DNA of 36,648 bases from an uncultured Collinsella sp. (GTDB taxonomy: Bacteria; Actinomycetota; Coriobacteriia; Coriobacteriales; Coriobacteriaceae). Of the stretch, positions 1-7,377 are shown piece by piece. The stretch is from NCBI GenBank assembly GCA_959019945.1, contig CAUEQD010000021.1, positions 1 through 36,648 on the forward strand, given 5' to 3'. Below the pieces are notes generated by a model, which was not told where the DNA came from, did no database searches, and saw nothing but the letters and a program-made list of their open reading frames with translations. Within the stretch, counting starts at the first letter, position 1; every line of letters begins with the position of its first letter. The translations under genes were made by a program, and so were the position numbers.

Positions 1-7
1 GTCGGTC

Positions 8-24
8 GCGTACATAAAGTACGC
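8..24. repeat. Short perfect inverted repeat at the left edge
   Basis: GCGTAC and GTACGC form a perfect 6-bp stem around a 5-base loop. On the minus strand a GAGGAGGG-like ribosome site (about 27-35) lies 11 bases before an ATG at 15..13. A divergent gene may therefore begin here, but only five codons are in the window, so it is not called. The rest of 1-256 shows no supported gene. It should hold the promoter of the downstream glucosidase, but I see no clear -35/-10 pair. Confidence 0.35.
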
Positions 25-256
25 TTCCCTCCTCTTTCGCGGCAACCTGGGGCACTCGGAGCCCGCTCGCTGTCGTGGCCGGGAAAGTGGGTCTTCCGTT
101 CTTTTCACTAATCGGTCGATTCGTCCCAGGAGGCTTGAACCCGAGAGGGGGCGAGCGTTTTGGGGCGTGGCTGTGGCGTTGTTTGTCGCGAATGTCCGCT
201 TTGGGCGTATCATCGTGGGCATCTCGCATAACCTCGTTGCAAGGGAGATACGCCCC

Positions 257-1990
257 ATGGCTACAGAAAAGTCTTCTTCGCGCTCATGGATGTCCGATGC
301 CGCGATCTATCAGATCTACCCGCGCTCGTTTAAGGATTCGACTGGTTCGGGTCTGGGCGATATCGCGGGCATTACCCAGCAGATGGACTATCTTGAGCGG
401 CTGGGTATCGAGGCCATCTGGCTGAGCCCGTTTTATCCATCGCCTCTTGTCGATGGCGGCTATGATGTGGCGGACTACTGCGATGTCGACCCGCGTCTCG
501 GCTCGCTTGACGACTTCGATGACATGATCGCTGCGGCTCACGCGCGCGGCATCAAGGTCATCGTCGACATCGTGCCCAACCATTCATCCAACCAGCACCC
601 TTGGTTCAAAGCCGCTCTTGCCGCCGGCCCCGGATCGCCCGAGCGCGCCCGTTATATCTTCCGCGATGGTCGCGGCGAGCATGGCGAGCTGCCTCCCACC
701 AATTGGAATGCCAACTTTGGCGGCCCCGCATGGACGCGTGTTGCGGACGGTCAGTGGTATCTGCACATGTTTACGCCCGAGCAACCGGACTTTGACTGGT
801 CATGCCCCGAGGTTCATGCGCTCTTTTGCGACGTCCTGGCGTTTTGGAGCGATCGAGGCGTCGACGGCTTTCGCATTGATGTGGCGCAGGGTCTCGCCAA
901 GGATCTCGACCGCGATGACCTCGACCGGTGGCATCTCGCCGAGGGCGATGACATGGTTGACGACGGCACCCATCCGCTGTGGGACCGCAATGAGGTCCAC
1001 GAGATCTATCGCGAGTGGCGCCGCGTGTTCGACCGCTATAATCCGCCGCGCAGTGCCGTTGCCGAGGCGTGGGTGCTGCCCGAGCGCCAGTATCTCTATG
1101 CGCGTCCCAGCGAGCTTGGCCAGACATTCAACTTTGAGTTTGCCAAGGCCACTTGGACCTATGATGACATGCACACTGCAATCGAGAAGGGCTTGAAGGC
1201 AGCCGTCGAATCCGATTCCGCCTCGACCTGGGTACTCTCCAACCACGACGTGCCGCGCGTGGCGACACGCTATGCCCTGCCGCAAATCAAGGCGACGCGC
1301 TACCACCAGATTGCGCTCGACTGGCTCTTACGCGACGGGTCGTCTTATGACGAGGACCGTGAACTCGGCGAGCGCCGCGCGCGGGCGGCCCTTTTGCTTG
1401 AACTGGCGCTTCCGGGCTCGGCATACGTGTATCAGGGTGAGGAGCTCGGCCTTTTTGAGGTGGCTGACATCCCGTGGGCTGCACTCGAAGATCCTACTGC
1501 GACCAATACGCGCGGACCGAAGCGTGAGAAGGGGCGCGACGGCTGCCGTGTGCCCCTGCCGTGGGTGGCGGCGGACGATCCCGCGCAGGGCGGATCGTTT
1601 GGGTTTTCGCCGGCGGACGCCGATGCGGCGCCCCATCTGCCGCAACCTGCATGGTTTTCCGATTACGCTGCCGATAGGGAAGAAGCGGACCCGACATCGA
1701 TGCTTGCGCTCTATCGTGACGCCCTCTGGCTTCGGCGCAAGCTGCGCGGTTGCGCCAACGATCTTGCGTGGCTCGATCTTGACGGGCGCACCGGTCTTGC
1801 GGATGGCGCCGAGGGCGCCGAGGGCGGCGTTATCGCCTATCGCCGCGACAACGGCTGGGCTTGTGTGACGAACTTCGGCGCAGCACCCGTGGAGCTGCCG
1901 GCGGGCAGGGTCCTGCTCACCTCATCACCGCTTGCAGACGGCAGGCTCGCGCAGGACAGCTCTGCCTGGATCATGCTCGGTGAGATGTAG
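257..1990 (+). CDS. GH13 alpha-glucosidase / oligo-1,6-glucosidase
   Basis: Cytoplasmic glycoside hydrolase family 13 enzyme of 577 residues, expected to release glucose from short alpha-glucosides (isomaltose, maltose, trehalose or sucrose type; the exact linkage cannot be read from motifs). The four GH13 motifs are in order: DIVPNHS near residue 104, GFRIDVA with nucleophile Asp208, AEAW with acid/base Glu270, and NHD with Asp331. The length is normal for the oligo-1,6-glucosidase subfamily and there is no signal peptide. I chose the ATG at 257 because AGGGAG (242-247) precedes it and the family N-terminus starts just after it. The frame stays open upstream to 167, but that stretch does not resemble the family. 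The gene stands alone, with no sugar transporter beside it. Confidence 0.9.
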   Translation: MATEKSSSRSWMSDAAIYQIYPRSFKDSTGSGLGDIAGITQQMDYLERLGIEAIWLSPFYPSPLVDGGYDVADYCDVDPRLGSLDDFDDMIAAAHARGIKVIVDIVPNHSSNQHPWFKAALAAGPGSPERARYIFRDGRGEHGELPPTNWNANFGGPAWTRVADGQWYLHMFTPEQPDFDWSCPEVHALFCDVLAFWSDRGVDGFRIDVAQGLAKDLDRDDLDRWHLAEGDDMVDDGTHPLWDRNEVHEIYREWRRVFDRYNPPRSAVAEAWVLPERQYLYARPSELGQTFNFEFAKATWTYDDMHTAIEKGLKAAVESDSASTWVLSNHDVPRVATRYALPQIKATRYHQIALDWLLRDGSSYDEDRELGERRARAALLLELALPGSAYVYQGEELGLFEVADIPWAALEDPTATNTRGPKREKGRDGCRVPLPWVAADDPAQGGSFGFSPADADAAPHLPQPAWFSDYAADREEADPTSMLALYRDALWLRRKLRGCANDLAWLDLDGRTGLADGAEGAEGGVIAYRRDNGWACVTNFGAAPVELPAGRVLLTSSPLADGRLAQDSSAWIMLGEM

Positions 1991-2090
1991 GGGTCTCTTG
2001 CGGCGAGATTGCGTTTGCCCGCGCCTTCTGTGGTGGCTGATGTCTTCGCGAGGTTCGCGAGGGCGTTGCAAAACTTTTTAAAAAAAGTTC

Positions 2091-2119
2091 TTGCATAGGA
2101 TGCGGGCATCACGTAAGAT
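2091..2119 (+). promoter_or_regulatory. Promoter of the tRNA-Gly/tRNA-Val unit
   Basis: A -35 TTGCAT (2091-2096) and a -10 TAAGAT (2114-2119) are separated by exactly 17 bases and end 12 bases before the tRNA-Gly 5' end. This is a near-consensus housekeeping promoter. It follows an A/T-rich tract at 2070-2088. Confidence 0.75.
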
Positions 2120-2131
2120 TAATCCTCGTAA

Positions 2132-2207
2132 GCGGACATGGCTCAGTTGGTAGAGCACAACCTTGCCAAGGTTGGGGTCGCGGGTTCGAGCCCCGTTGTC
2201 CGCTCCA
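2132..2207 (+). tRNA. tRNA-Gly (anticodon GCC)
   Basis: A full cloverleaf is visible. The acceptor stem is GCGGACA/TGTCCGC (2132-2138 with 2197-2203), the anticodon loop TTGCCAA puts GCC at 2165-2167, the T-loop is GGTTCGAGCC, and CCA is encoded (2205-2207). It reads GGC and GGU glycine codons. It is the first gene of a two-tRNA transcript, three bases before tRNA-Val. Confidence 0.97.
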
Positions 2208-2210
2208 TTT

Positions 2211-2285
2211 GGGCGTTTAGCTCAGGGGGAGAGCGCTTCCCTGACACGGAAGAGGTCAGAAGTTCAAATCTTCTAACGCCCACCA
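2211..2285 (+). tRNA. tRNA-Val (anticodon GAC)
   Basis: The acceptor stem GGGCGTT/AACGCCC pairs 2211-2217 with 2275-2281. The anticodon stem CTTCC/GGAAG encloses loop CTGACAC with GAC at 2243-2245, and CCA is encoded at 2283-2285. It reads GUC and GUU valine codons. It is co-transcribed with the preceding tRNA-Gly and followed by a terminator. Confidence 0.97.
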
Positions 2286-2293
2286 AATGTTCG

Positions 2294-2330
2294 CAGCTCA
2301 GAGGCTATGTCCTCTGGGCTGTTTTGTTTT
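2294..2330 (+). terminator. Intrinsic terminator of the tRNA pair
   Basis: CAGCTCAGAGG (2294-2304) pairs with CCTCTGGGCTG (2311-2321) across a 6-base loop with one G-T pair. It is followed by TTTTGTTTT. Confidence 0.85.
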
Positions 2331-2611
2331 GCTACCAAGCACGCCGTCAAATATGCCACCAAATATTGATCCAAGGTCCCCGTAGAGGTGCCGGCAGATT
2401 GCATACGTTCTGGCCGACCGTGACCGCAACATGTTGGTCAAGCATAATCTTTTGGATTCTTTTGGCGTGAGCGGCTTGGTTTTGGTAGGATTTGTCGGCG
2501 GCTTGACTAAGGGGGTTTTATAACTGCCATGCAGGTAGCCGTGTTGGTAACGTTTTACCGACTTGCCAAGAACCCCTCATAATTAATGCGTCTGCAAAAT
2601 GACTAATTGCT
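2331..2611. other. Non-coding stretch between the tRNA unit and the nrdD promoter
   Basis: About 280 bases with no supported gene. A 30-codon frame at 2431-2523 lacks a ribosome site. The stretch holds one copy of the 9-mer TTTTATAAC (2516-2524) seen five times in the window. A GGTAA/TTACC mini-hairpin lies near 2545-2560, inside a segment bounded by GGGGGTT and AACCCC. A CCACCAAAT similar to the tRNA-Val 3' end occurs near 2356. Confidence 0.5.
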
Positions 2612-2624
2612 TTGACCTGCTGAA

Positions 2625-2640
2625 ACACTATATGTTGTGT
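2625..2640. promoter_or_regulatory. NrdR box 1
   Basis: ACACTATATGTTGTGT is a close match to the NrdR operator consensus (acaCwAtATaTwGtgt). NrdR is the ATP-cone repressor of ribonucleotide reductase genes in bacteria. The box sits immediately upstream of the -35 element of the nrdD promoter. Confidence 0.85.
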
Positions 2641-2670
2641 TTGACCTAAAAAAAGAATACAGGATATAGA
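2641..2670 (+). promoter_or_regulatory. Promoter of nrdD
   Basis: TTGACC (2641-2646) and TATAGA (2665-2670) have an 18-base spacer. NrdR box 1 abuts the -35 element and the degenerate second box overlaps the -10 element, the usual arrangement for NrdR repression. Transcription from here gives a leader of about 220 bases before nrdD. Confidence 0.65.
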
Positions 2671-2672
2671 TG
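2657..2672. promoter_or_regulatory. NrdR box 2 (degenerate)
   Basis: ATACAGGATATAGATG keeps most of the strongly conserved NrdR positions (C4, A8, T9, T11, G13) but only about 10 of 16 overall. Its start is exactly 32 bases from box 1, about three helical turns. NrdR boxes typically occur in pairs with this phasing, which is the main support. Confidence 0.55.
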
Positions 2673-2694
2673 CCTCTTTGTCGTATGATAGATG

Positions 2695-2839
2695 GCGGAC
2701 AGAGAACGAGAACCTTATTCGCCCCATTTGGATAGATCTTTGAGCCCCTTGATTGGCTGCGAGGATTGTCCGCATGAGGGACTATGGTTATCGAGAACAC
2801 AGATTGCGCGACGGCGCCGCAAGACAGGGGCACGCCCTG
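2695..2839 (+). other. Structured 5' leader of nrdD
   Basis: The untranslated leader contains a 7-bp perfect long-range helix (GCGGACA 2695-2701 with TGTCCGC 2767-2773). Two hairpins follow: TTGCG/CGCAA (about 2804-2822) and CAGGG/CCCTG (2825-2829 with 2835-2839). I do not recognise a known riboswitch. An open frame at 2692-2937 runs through it but lacks a ribosome site and overlaps nrdD. Confidence 0.4.
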
Positions 2840-2896
2840 CCGGGCATCGTTTGGCTCTGAAGCGCAATGAGACTACGACGCGAAAGAGGCAAGAGG

Positions 2897-5119
2897 ATGA
2901 AGATCATCAAGCGCAGCGGCACCGAGGTTGTCTTTGACATCGATAAGATCGTCAATGCCATCCGTGCCGCAAACTTGGAGGTCGAGGAGAGCTCTCGTCT
3001 TACCGACCGCCAGGTGGTTTACGCGGCACAAAACGTCGCCGAGGCATGCGAGAACGCGGGCCACACTGTTTCGGTCGAGGAGATTCAGGATTTGGTCGAG
3101 GACGAGATCATGCGTCTCGACTGCTACGAGGTTGCCCGCCACTACATCATCTATCGCTATGTTCAGAGCCTGAAGCGCCAGAAGAACACGACCGATGACA
3201 AGATCCTGTCGCTGATCGAGTGCAATAACGAAGAGGTCAAGCAGGAGAACTCCAACAAGAACCCGACCGTCAATTCCGTTCAGCGTGACTACATGGCCGG
3301 CGAGATCTCCAAGGACCTGACTCAGCGTGTGCTGCTGCCTCAAGAGATCGTGGATGCCCATAATGAGGGCCTGATCCATTTCCACGATTCGGATTACTTT
3401 GCCCAGCACATGCACAACTGCGATCTGGTGAACCTGGAGGACATGCTCCAGAACGGCACTGTTATCTCGGGTACGCTGATCGAGAAGCCGCACAGCTTCT
3501 CGACCGCCTGCAACATCGCGACGCAGATCATCGCCCAGGTTGCTTCCTCCCAGTACGGAGGCCAGTCGATTTCGCTGACCCATCTTGCCCCGTTCGTCGA
3601 GGTGAGCCGTCAAAAGATTCGCGGCGAGGTCGCTCGCGAGCTCGAGGAGCTCGGTGTCTCTGCGTCTGCCGAGAAGGTCCGTGAGGTCGTTGAGGACCGT
3701 CTGCGTGACGAGATCCGTCGCGGCGTCCAGACGATTCAGTATCAGGTCGTGACCCTTATGACCACCAATGGCCAGGCGCCGTTCGTGACGGTCTTTATGT
3801 ATCTTAACGAGGCCCGTACGCCTCAGGAGAAGCACGACCTTGCCATGATCGTGGAGGAGACGCTTCGCCAGCGCTACGAGGGCGTTAAGAACGAGGCCGG
3901 CGTATGGATCACCCCGGCATTCCCCAAGCTTATCTATGTACTCGAGGACGATAACGTTCACGAGGATTCCCCGTACTTCTACCTGACCCAGCTGGCTGCC
4001 AAGTGCACTGCCAAGCGCATGGTGCCCGATTACATCTCCGAGAAAAAGATGCGCGAGCTCAAGCTGTCGAAGGGCGAGACCGCGGGTAACGGCGACTGCT
4101 ATACCTGCATGGGCTGCCGCAGCTTCTTGACGCCCGACCGCTCGGGCAACGGCTTTAACAACGTTGCCAACGCGCTGAACTACGACCCGAACAAGCCCAA
4201 GTACTATGGTCGCTTTAACCAGGGCGTCGTGACCATCAACCTGCCCGATGTCGCGCTGAGCTCGCACCAGGATATGGACAAGTTCTGGAAGATCTTCGAC
4301 GAGCGCCTTGAGCTGTGCCACCGCGCCCTGCTGTGCCGTCATGAGCGTCTGATGGGTACGCTTTCGGATGCCGCACCGATTCTTTGGCAGTACGGTGCCC
4401 TCGCCCGTCTGAAGAAGGGCGAGACGATCGACAAGCTGCTCGTGGGCGGTTACTCCACCATTAGTCTGGGTTATGCCGGCCTGTATGAGTGCGTCAAGTA
4501 TATGACGGGCCACAGCCACACCGAGAAGGAGGGCACGCCCTTTGCCATGGCCGTCATGCAACGCATGAACGACAAGTGCGCCGAGTGGAAAGCCGCGAGC
4601 GACATCGATTTCTCGCTGTACGGCACGCCGCTGGAGTCGACGACGTATAAGTTCGCCAAGTGCCTGCAGCGCCGTTTTGGCATTATCCCGGGCGTGACGG
4701 ACAAGGGCTACATCACCAACAGCTACCACGTCCACGTGTCCGAGGAGATCGACGCATTCGACAAGCTCAAGTTCGAGGGTATGTTCCAGCAGCTTTCGCC
4801 GGGCGGTGCCATCTCCTACGTCGAGGTTCCCAACATGCAGGACAACCTCAAGGCTGTCATTCGCGTGATGCAGTACATCTACGACAACATCATGTACGCC
4901 GAGCTCAACACCAAGAGCGATTATTGCCAGGTGTGCGGTTACGACGGCGAGATCAAGATTGTCGAGGATGACGGCAAGCTGGTGTGGGAGTGCCCCAATT
5001 GCGGCAATCGTGACCAGGAGAAGATGAACGTCGCCCGTCGCACGTGCGGTTACATCGGTACCCAGTTCTGGAACCAGGGTCGAACCGAGGAGATCCGCGA
5101 CCGCGTGCTGCATCTCTAA
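2897..5119 (+). CDS. nrdD: Anaerobic (class III) ribonucleoside-triphosphate reductase
   Basis: Reduces ribonucleoside triphosphates to deoxyribonucleotides under anaerobic conditions, using a glycyl radical installed by NrdG. The protein has 740 residues. An N-terminal ATP-cone allosteric domain (about 1-95, starting MKIIKRSGTEV) is followed by the glycyl-radical barrel. The C-terminal zinc site has CQVCG and CPNCG pairs, and the radical motif RTCGYIG has the radical glycine near residue 718. I chose the ATG at 2897 because GAGG lies seven bases upstream and the family starts MKIIKR; an in-frame ATG at 2867 has no ribosome site. The gene is likely repressed by NrdR through the boxes at 2625 and 2657. 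nrdG follows after an unusually long gap. Confidence 0.96.
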   Translation: MKIIKRSGTEVVFDIDKIVNAIRAANLEVEESSRLTDRQVVYAAQNVAEACENAGHTVSVEEIQDLVEDEIMRLDCYEVARHYIIYRYVQSLKRQKNTTDDKILSLIECNNEEVKQENSNKNPTVNSVQRDYMAGEISKDLTQRVLLPQEIVDAHNEGLIHFHDSDYFAQHMHNCDLVNLEDMLQNGTVISGTLIEKPHSFSTACNIATQIIAQVASSQYGGQSISLTHLAPFVEVSRQKIRGEVARELEELGVSASAEKVREVVEDRLRDEIRRGVQTIQYQVVTLMTTNGQAPFVTVFMYLNEARTPQEKHDLAMIVEETLRQRYEGVKNEAGVWITPAFPKLIYVLEDDNVHEDSPYFYLTQLAAKCTAKRMVPDYISEKKMRELKLSKGETAGNGDCYTCMGCRSFLTPDRSGNGFNNVANALNYDPNKPKYYGRFNQGVVTINLPDVALSSHQDMDKFWKIFDERLELCHRALLCRHERLMGTLSDAAPILWQYGALARLKKGETIDKLLVGGYSTISLGYAGLYECVKYMTGHSHTEKEGTPFAMAVMQRMNDKCAEWKAASDIDFSLYGTPLESTTYKFAKCLQRRFGIIPGVTDKGYITNSYHVHVSEEIDAFDKLKFEGMFQQLSPGGAISYVEVPNMQDNLKAVIRVMQYIYDNIMYAELNTKSDYCQVCGYDGEIKIVEDDGKLVWECPNCGNRDQEKMNVARRTCGYIGTQFWNQGRTEEIRDRVLHL

Positions 5120-5134
5120 TAACCATCCCAGGCC

Positions 5135-5264
5135 GCCCCGTAGCGAGGCCCCGGACCTTTACTCGCTATTTCGGACAGTCCTGGCTCACGACGGAGGCGC
5201 CACTGGCGCCTCCTGTTCGTGCGGAACTCATATCGAGCAAAGGTCCGGGGCCTCGCTACGGGGC
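5135..5264. repeat. 130-base palindromic element between nrdD and nrdG
   Basis: Two 35-base arms (5135-5169 and 5230-5264) are inverted copies differing at two positions. The 60-base centre holds its own perfect 9-bp hairpin, GGAGGCGCC-ACT-GGCGCCTCC (5193-5213), extended by CACGA/TCGTG. No protein is encoded. It begins 16 bases after the nrdD stop and lacks a T-run, so it is not a plain terminator. It could be a miniature mobile element or a REP-type sequence. No second copy is in the window. Confidence 0.8.
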
Positions 5265-5405
5265 AGTCAAGTTGACGTAACTGAGATGCAGCTCGTGGTC
5301 TGCTCACTCCTCGAAGTTCTTAGCGGACATGAGTTGACTTGCAACAACGCTTTGCTTGCGATGACGGTTGAGCTGCAACAAAGTTTTTATTAGACCTCGA
5401 ACCCT

Positions 5406-5436
5406 ATACTCGATGTTCGCTACGTTCATTGAGTAT
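5406..5436. repeat. Inverted repeat upstream of nrdG
   Basis: ATACTCGATG (5406-5415) pairs with CATTGAGTAT (5427-5436), a 10-bp stem with one G-T pair and an 11-base loop. It directly precedes the larger palindrome at 5446-5531. Confidence 0.65.
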
Positions 5437-5445
5437 CGCTCGCGA

Positions 5446-5531
5446 GGGGTCTGGAGTATATCGTCCCGCCCGCAGTTTCGCAGGCCGAAGGCCGAGAATG
5501 TCTGAGGACGGGATGATATACTCCAGACCCC
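5446..5531. repeat. Large palindrome immediately before nrdG
   Basis: Two 25-base arms (5446-5470 and 5507-5531, GGGGTCTGGAGTATATC type) are complementary except for two positions that allow G-T pairing. The 36-base centre has a small GGCC/GGCC stem. The second arm ends two bases before the nrdG ribosome site (5533-5539), so folding as RNA could control nrdG translation. It shares no sequence with the 5135-5264 palindrome. Confidence 0.75.
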
Positions 5532-5545
5532 CAGGAAGGTTACCT

Positions 5546-6127
5546 ATGAACTACGCGAACATTAAGTATTTCGACATTGCTGATGGGGAAGGCGTTCGTA
5601 CTTCTCTGTTTGTGAGCGGGTGCCGTCGTGGGTGCAAGAATTGCTTTAACTCTGTCGCGTGGGACTTTGCTGCGGGTGAGCCGTTCGATCGTGCCGTCGA
5701 GGACAAGATTATCGAGAGCCTCGATCATCCCTTTATTGACGGCCTGACGATTCTGGGCGGCGAGCCTATGGAGCCCGAGAATCAGACGGGGCTCGTTGAC
5801 TTTATCGAACGCGTGCGTGCGGCCTATCCCGCGGGGTCAGGAAAGACCATTTGGTGTTTTACCGGCGACGTGCTCGAGGAGCTTATGCCGGGTGGTCGTC
5901 ACCATACCGAGGCGACGGACCGTATCCTTGCCTGCCTCGATATGTTGGTGGATGGCCCGTTTGTTCAGGAGCTGTACGATATCTCATTGCGTTTTAGGGG
6001 CTCGAGTAACCAGCGTGTGATCGATATGAACGCTACGCGCGACCGTGCTGAGCGCGAGGGTGTTGCGCTTTGTGATGCGGTTGAACTTTGGCGGGACGAT
6101 CCAGTCTATTCGACCCATACTATGTAG
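5546..6127 (+). CDS. nrdG: Anaerobic ribonucleotide reductase activating protein (radical SAM)
   Basis: Radical-SAM activase that cleaves S-adenosylmethionine at a [4Fe-4S] cluster to create the glycyl radical on NrdD. The protein has 193 residues. The cluster motif CX3CX2C is CRRGCKNC at residues 26-33, and the GGEP SAM-binding motif follows at about 72. The ATG at 5546 has AGGAAGG (5533-5539) seven bases upstream. The frame is open from 5429, but that part lies inside the palindrome and does not resemble the family. It normally follows nrdD closely; here 426 bases of repeats intervene, so it may have its own promoter or be attenuated. Confidence 0.95.
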   Translation: MNYANIKYFDIADGEGVRTSLFVSGCRRGCKNCFNSVAWDFAAGEPFDRAVEDKIIESLDHPFIDGLTILGGEPMEPENQTGLVDFIERVRAAYPAGSGKTIWCFTGDVLEELMPGGRHHTEATDRILACLDMLVDGPFVQELYDISLRFRGSSNQRVIDMNATRDRAEREGVALCDAVELWRDDPVYSTHTM

Positions 6128-6193
6128 CTTGTGGCCGATGCCAAAGGGCGTGGTACCATAGCGCGAACGCAAAATCGGAAAAGTGAGGCCCAG

Positions 6194-6751
6194 ATGATCG
6201 ATCAGGAAAAAGTCGAGGCCGCCATTAAGCTGTTGCTTGAGGGCATAGGCGAGGACCCAACTCGTGAGGGCCTGCTGGAGACCCCGGCGCGCGTTGCCCG
6301 TATGTATGGTGAGATCGCCGGCGGTATGGACCAGAGTGCCGAGGAGCACCTGTCCAAAACCTTTGCCGTCGCTTCGAACGATTTGGTTATCGAGCGCGAC
6401 ATCACGTTTTACTCGCTGTGCGAGCATCATCTGCTGCCGTTTTATGGCAAGGCCGCCATTGGTTATATCCCCAACGGCCGTGTCGCAGGGCTCTCTAAGC
6501 TTGCCCGCACGGTTGAGGTCTACGCCCGTCGTCTGCAGCTGCAGGAGCAGCTGTGCGCACAGGTTGCCGATGCCCTCATGGAGTATCTCGCTCCCCAGGG
6601 AGCGATTGTGCTCATGGAGGCTGAGCATATGTGCATGACCATGCGCGGCGTGCAAAAGCCTGGCACCAAGACCGTGACACTCGCTCGCCGCGGCGTCTTT
6701 GAGACCGATCCGTCGCTCGAGGAGCGGTTCTTTAGGATGCTGGGCCGTTAG
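6194..6751 (+). CDS. folE: GTP cyclohydrolase I
   Basis: Converts GTP to 7,8-dihydroneopterin triphosphate, the first step of tetrahydrofolate synthesis. The protein has 185 residues, close to the Gram-positive family length. The zinc and active-site residues are present: Cys76 and His79 in CEHHLLPFYG, and Cys147 in EHMCMTMRG. I chose the ATG at 6194 (GTGAGG upstream at 6183-6188). A GTG at 6131 would add 21 residues with no family resemblance. It starts 66 bases after nrdG and its stop lies one base from the next start, so folE, the HD gene and folB form a likely operon. Confidence 0.95.
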   Translation: MIDQEKVEAAIKLLLEGIGEDPTREGLLETPARVARMYGEIAGGMDQSAEEHLSKTFAVASNDLVIERDITFYSLCEHHLLPFYGKAAIGYIPNGRVAGLSKLARTVEVYARRLQLQEQLCAQVADALMEYLAPQGAIVLMEAEHMCMTMRGVQKPGTKTVTLARRGVFETDPSLEERFFRMLGR

Positions 6752-6752
6752 C

Positions 6753-7334
6753 ATGAGGGTCGTCAACGACTTTACATCGAAGACCGATGAGGGGACGCCG
6801 CGTCGCGGCTTCATGGCTTCGGGCCTGGCCCCCTTTGATGCCATGCCTCGCATTGATTACATTTGTGCCAACGGGCTGTTTCGGCGGCACCTGGGCAACA
6901 TTGCGCAGTTGGAATCGGGGCGCATCTTCTGCCGCCACGGTATTGACCATCTGCTCGATGTCGCTCGCATTATGTGGATCAAGAATCTCGAGGAACAGCT
7001 CGAATTTGACCGCGAGGTCATCTACGCCACGGCACTTCTTCACGATATCGGCAAAGATGAACAGTATGAATCGGGTATATCCCATGATGTTGCAAGCGAA
7101 CGCGTCGCTGATGCGATTCTCGGCGGCATGCCCGATGATGTGGCGTTTGAGCCGGCCGATGCCGCAGCCATTAAGACGGCCATTCTGGGCCATCGAAAGC
7201 TGCGCGTGAACAGCCAACCGCTTGAGCGTCTGCTCTATGCGGCCGATAAAGCGTCGCGCGCCTGCTTTGCATGCCCCGCGCGCAATGCTTGCAACTGGAG
7301 CGATGATAAAAAGAACCTGTCGATTCGCGTGTAG
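6753..7334 (+). CDS. HD-domain phosphohydrolase in the folate cluster
   Basis: A 193-residue HD-superfamily protein. The metal ligands are visible as His62/His66 (RHGIDHL), His97-Asp98 (LLHDIGK) and His111-Asp112 (SHD), with a later GHRK and AADKASR. A C-terminal CFACPARNAC could bind metal. HD proteins hydrolyse phosphomono- and diesters; the substrate is not evident from the sequence. It starts one base after the folE stop with no strong ribosome site, so it is probably translationally coupled, and folB follows. The position suggests it may dephosphorylate dihydroneopterin triphosphate. Archaeal MptB, an HD enzyme acting after a GTP cyclohydrolase, is a precedent for an HD protein in this role. 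The start could also be an internal ATG at 6812. Confidence 0.8.
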   Translation: MRVVNDFTSKTDEGTPRRGFMASGLAPFDAMPRIDYICANGLFRRHLGNIAQLESGRIFCRHGIDHLLDVARIMWIKNLEEQLEFDREVIYATALLHDIGKDEQYESGISHDVASERVADAILGGMPDDVAFEPADAAAIKTAILGHRKLRVNSQPLERLLYAADKASRACFACPARNACNWSDDKKNLSIRV

Positions 7335-7377
7335 TTAGTTTGCGCGGTCGGGGTTCTAAACGAAGGAGACGATCGCG

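Noticed and set aside
2280..2370. Possible duplicated attachment site: CCACCAAAT at the tRNA-Val end and again near 2356
   Set aside because: The match is only about nine bases and no integrase or element genes lie between or after it.
2431..2523. A 30-codon frame in the tRNA-nrdD gap
   Set aside because: No ribosome binding site, no recognisable motif, and the frame is interrupted just upstream.
2692..2937. An 81-codon frame over the nrdD leader
   Set aside because: No ribosome site, basic low-complexity product, and overlap with the nrdD start.
2873..5113. A 746-codon open frame antisense to nrdD
   Set aside because: It is the mirror of a GC-rich coding gene with biased third positions; no ribosome site or family resemblance. 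The same applies to long antisense frames at 15586-17079, 24240-26447 and 31165-32550.
5429..5545. Longer N-terminus for nrdG
   Set aside because: The extra 39 codons fall within the palindrome; the ribosome site and family start support 5546.
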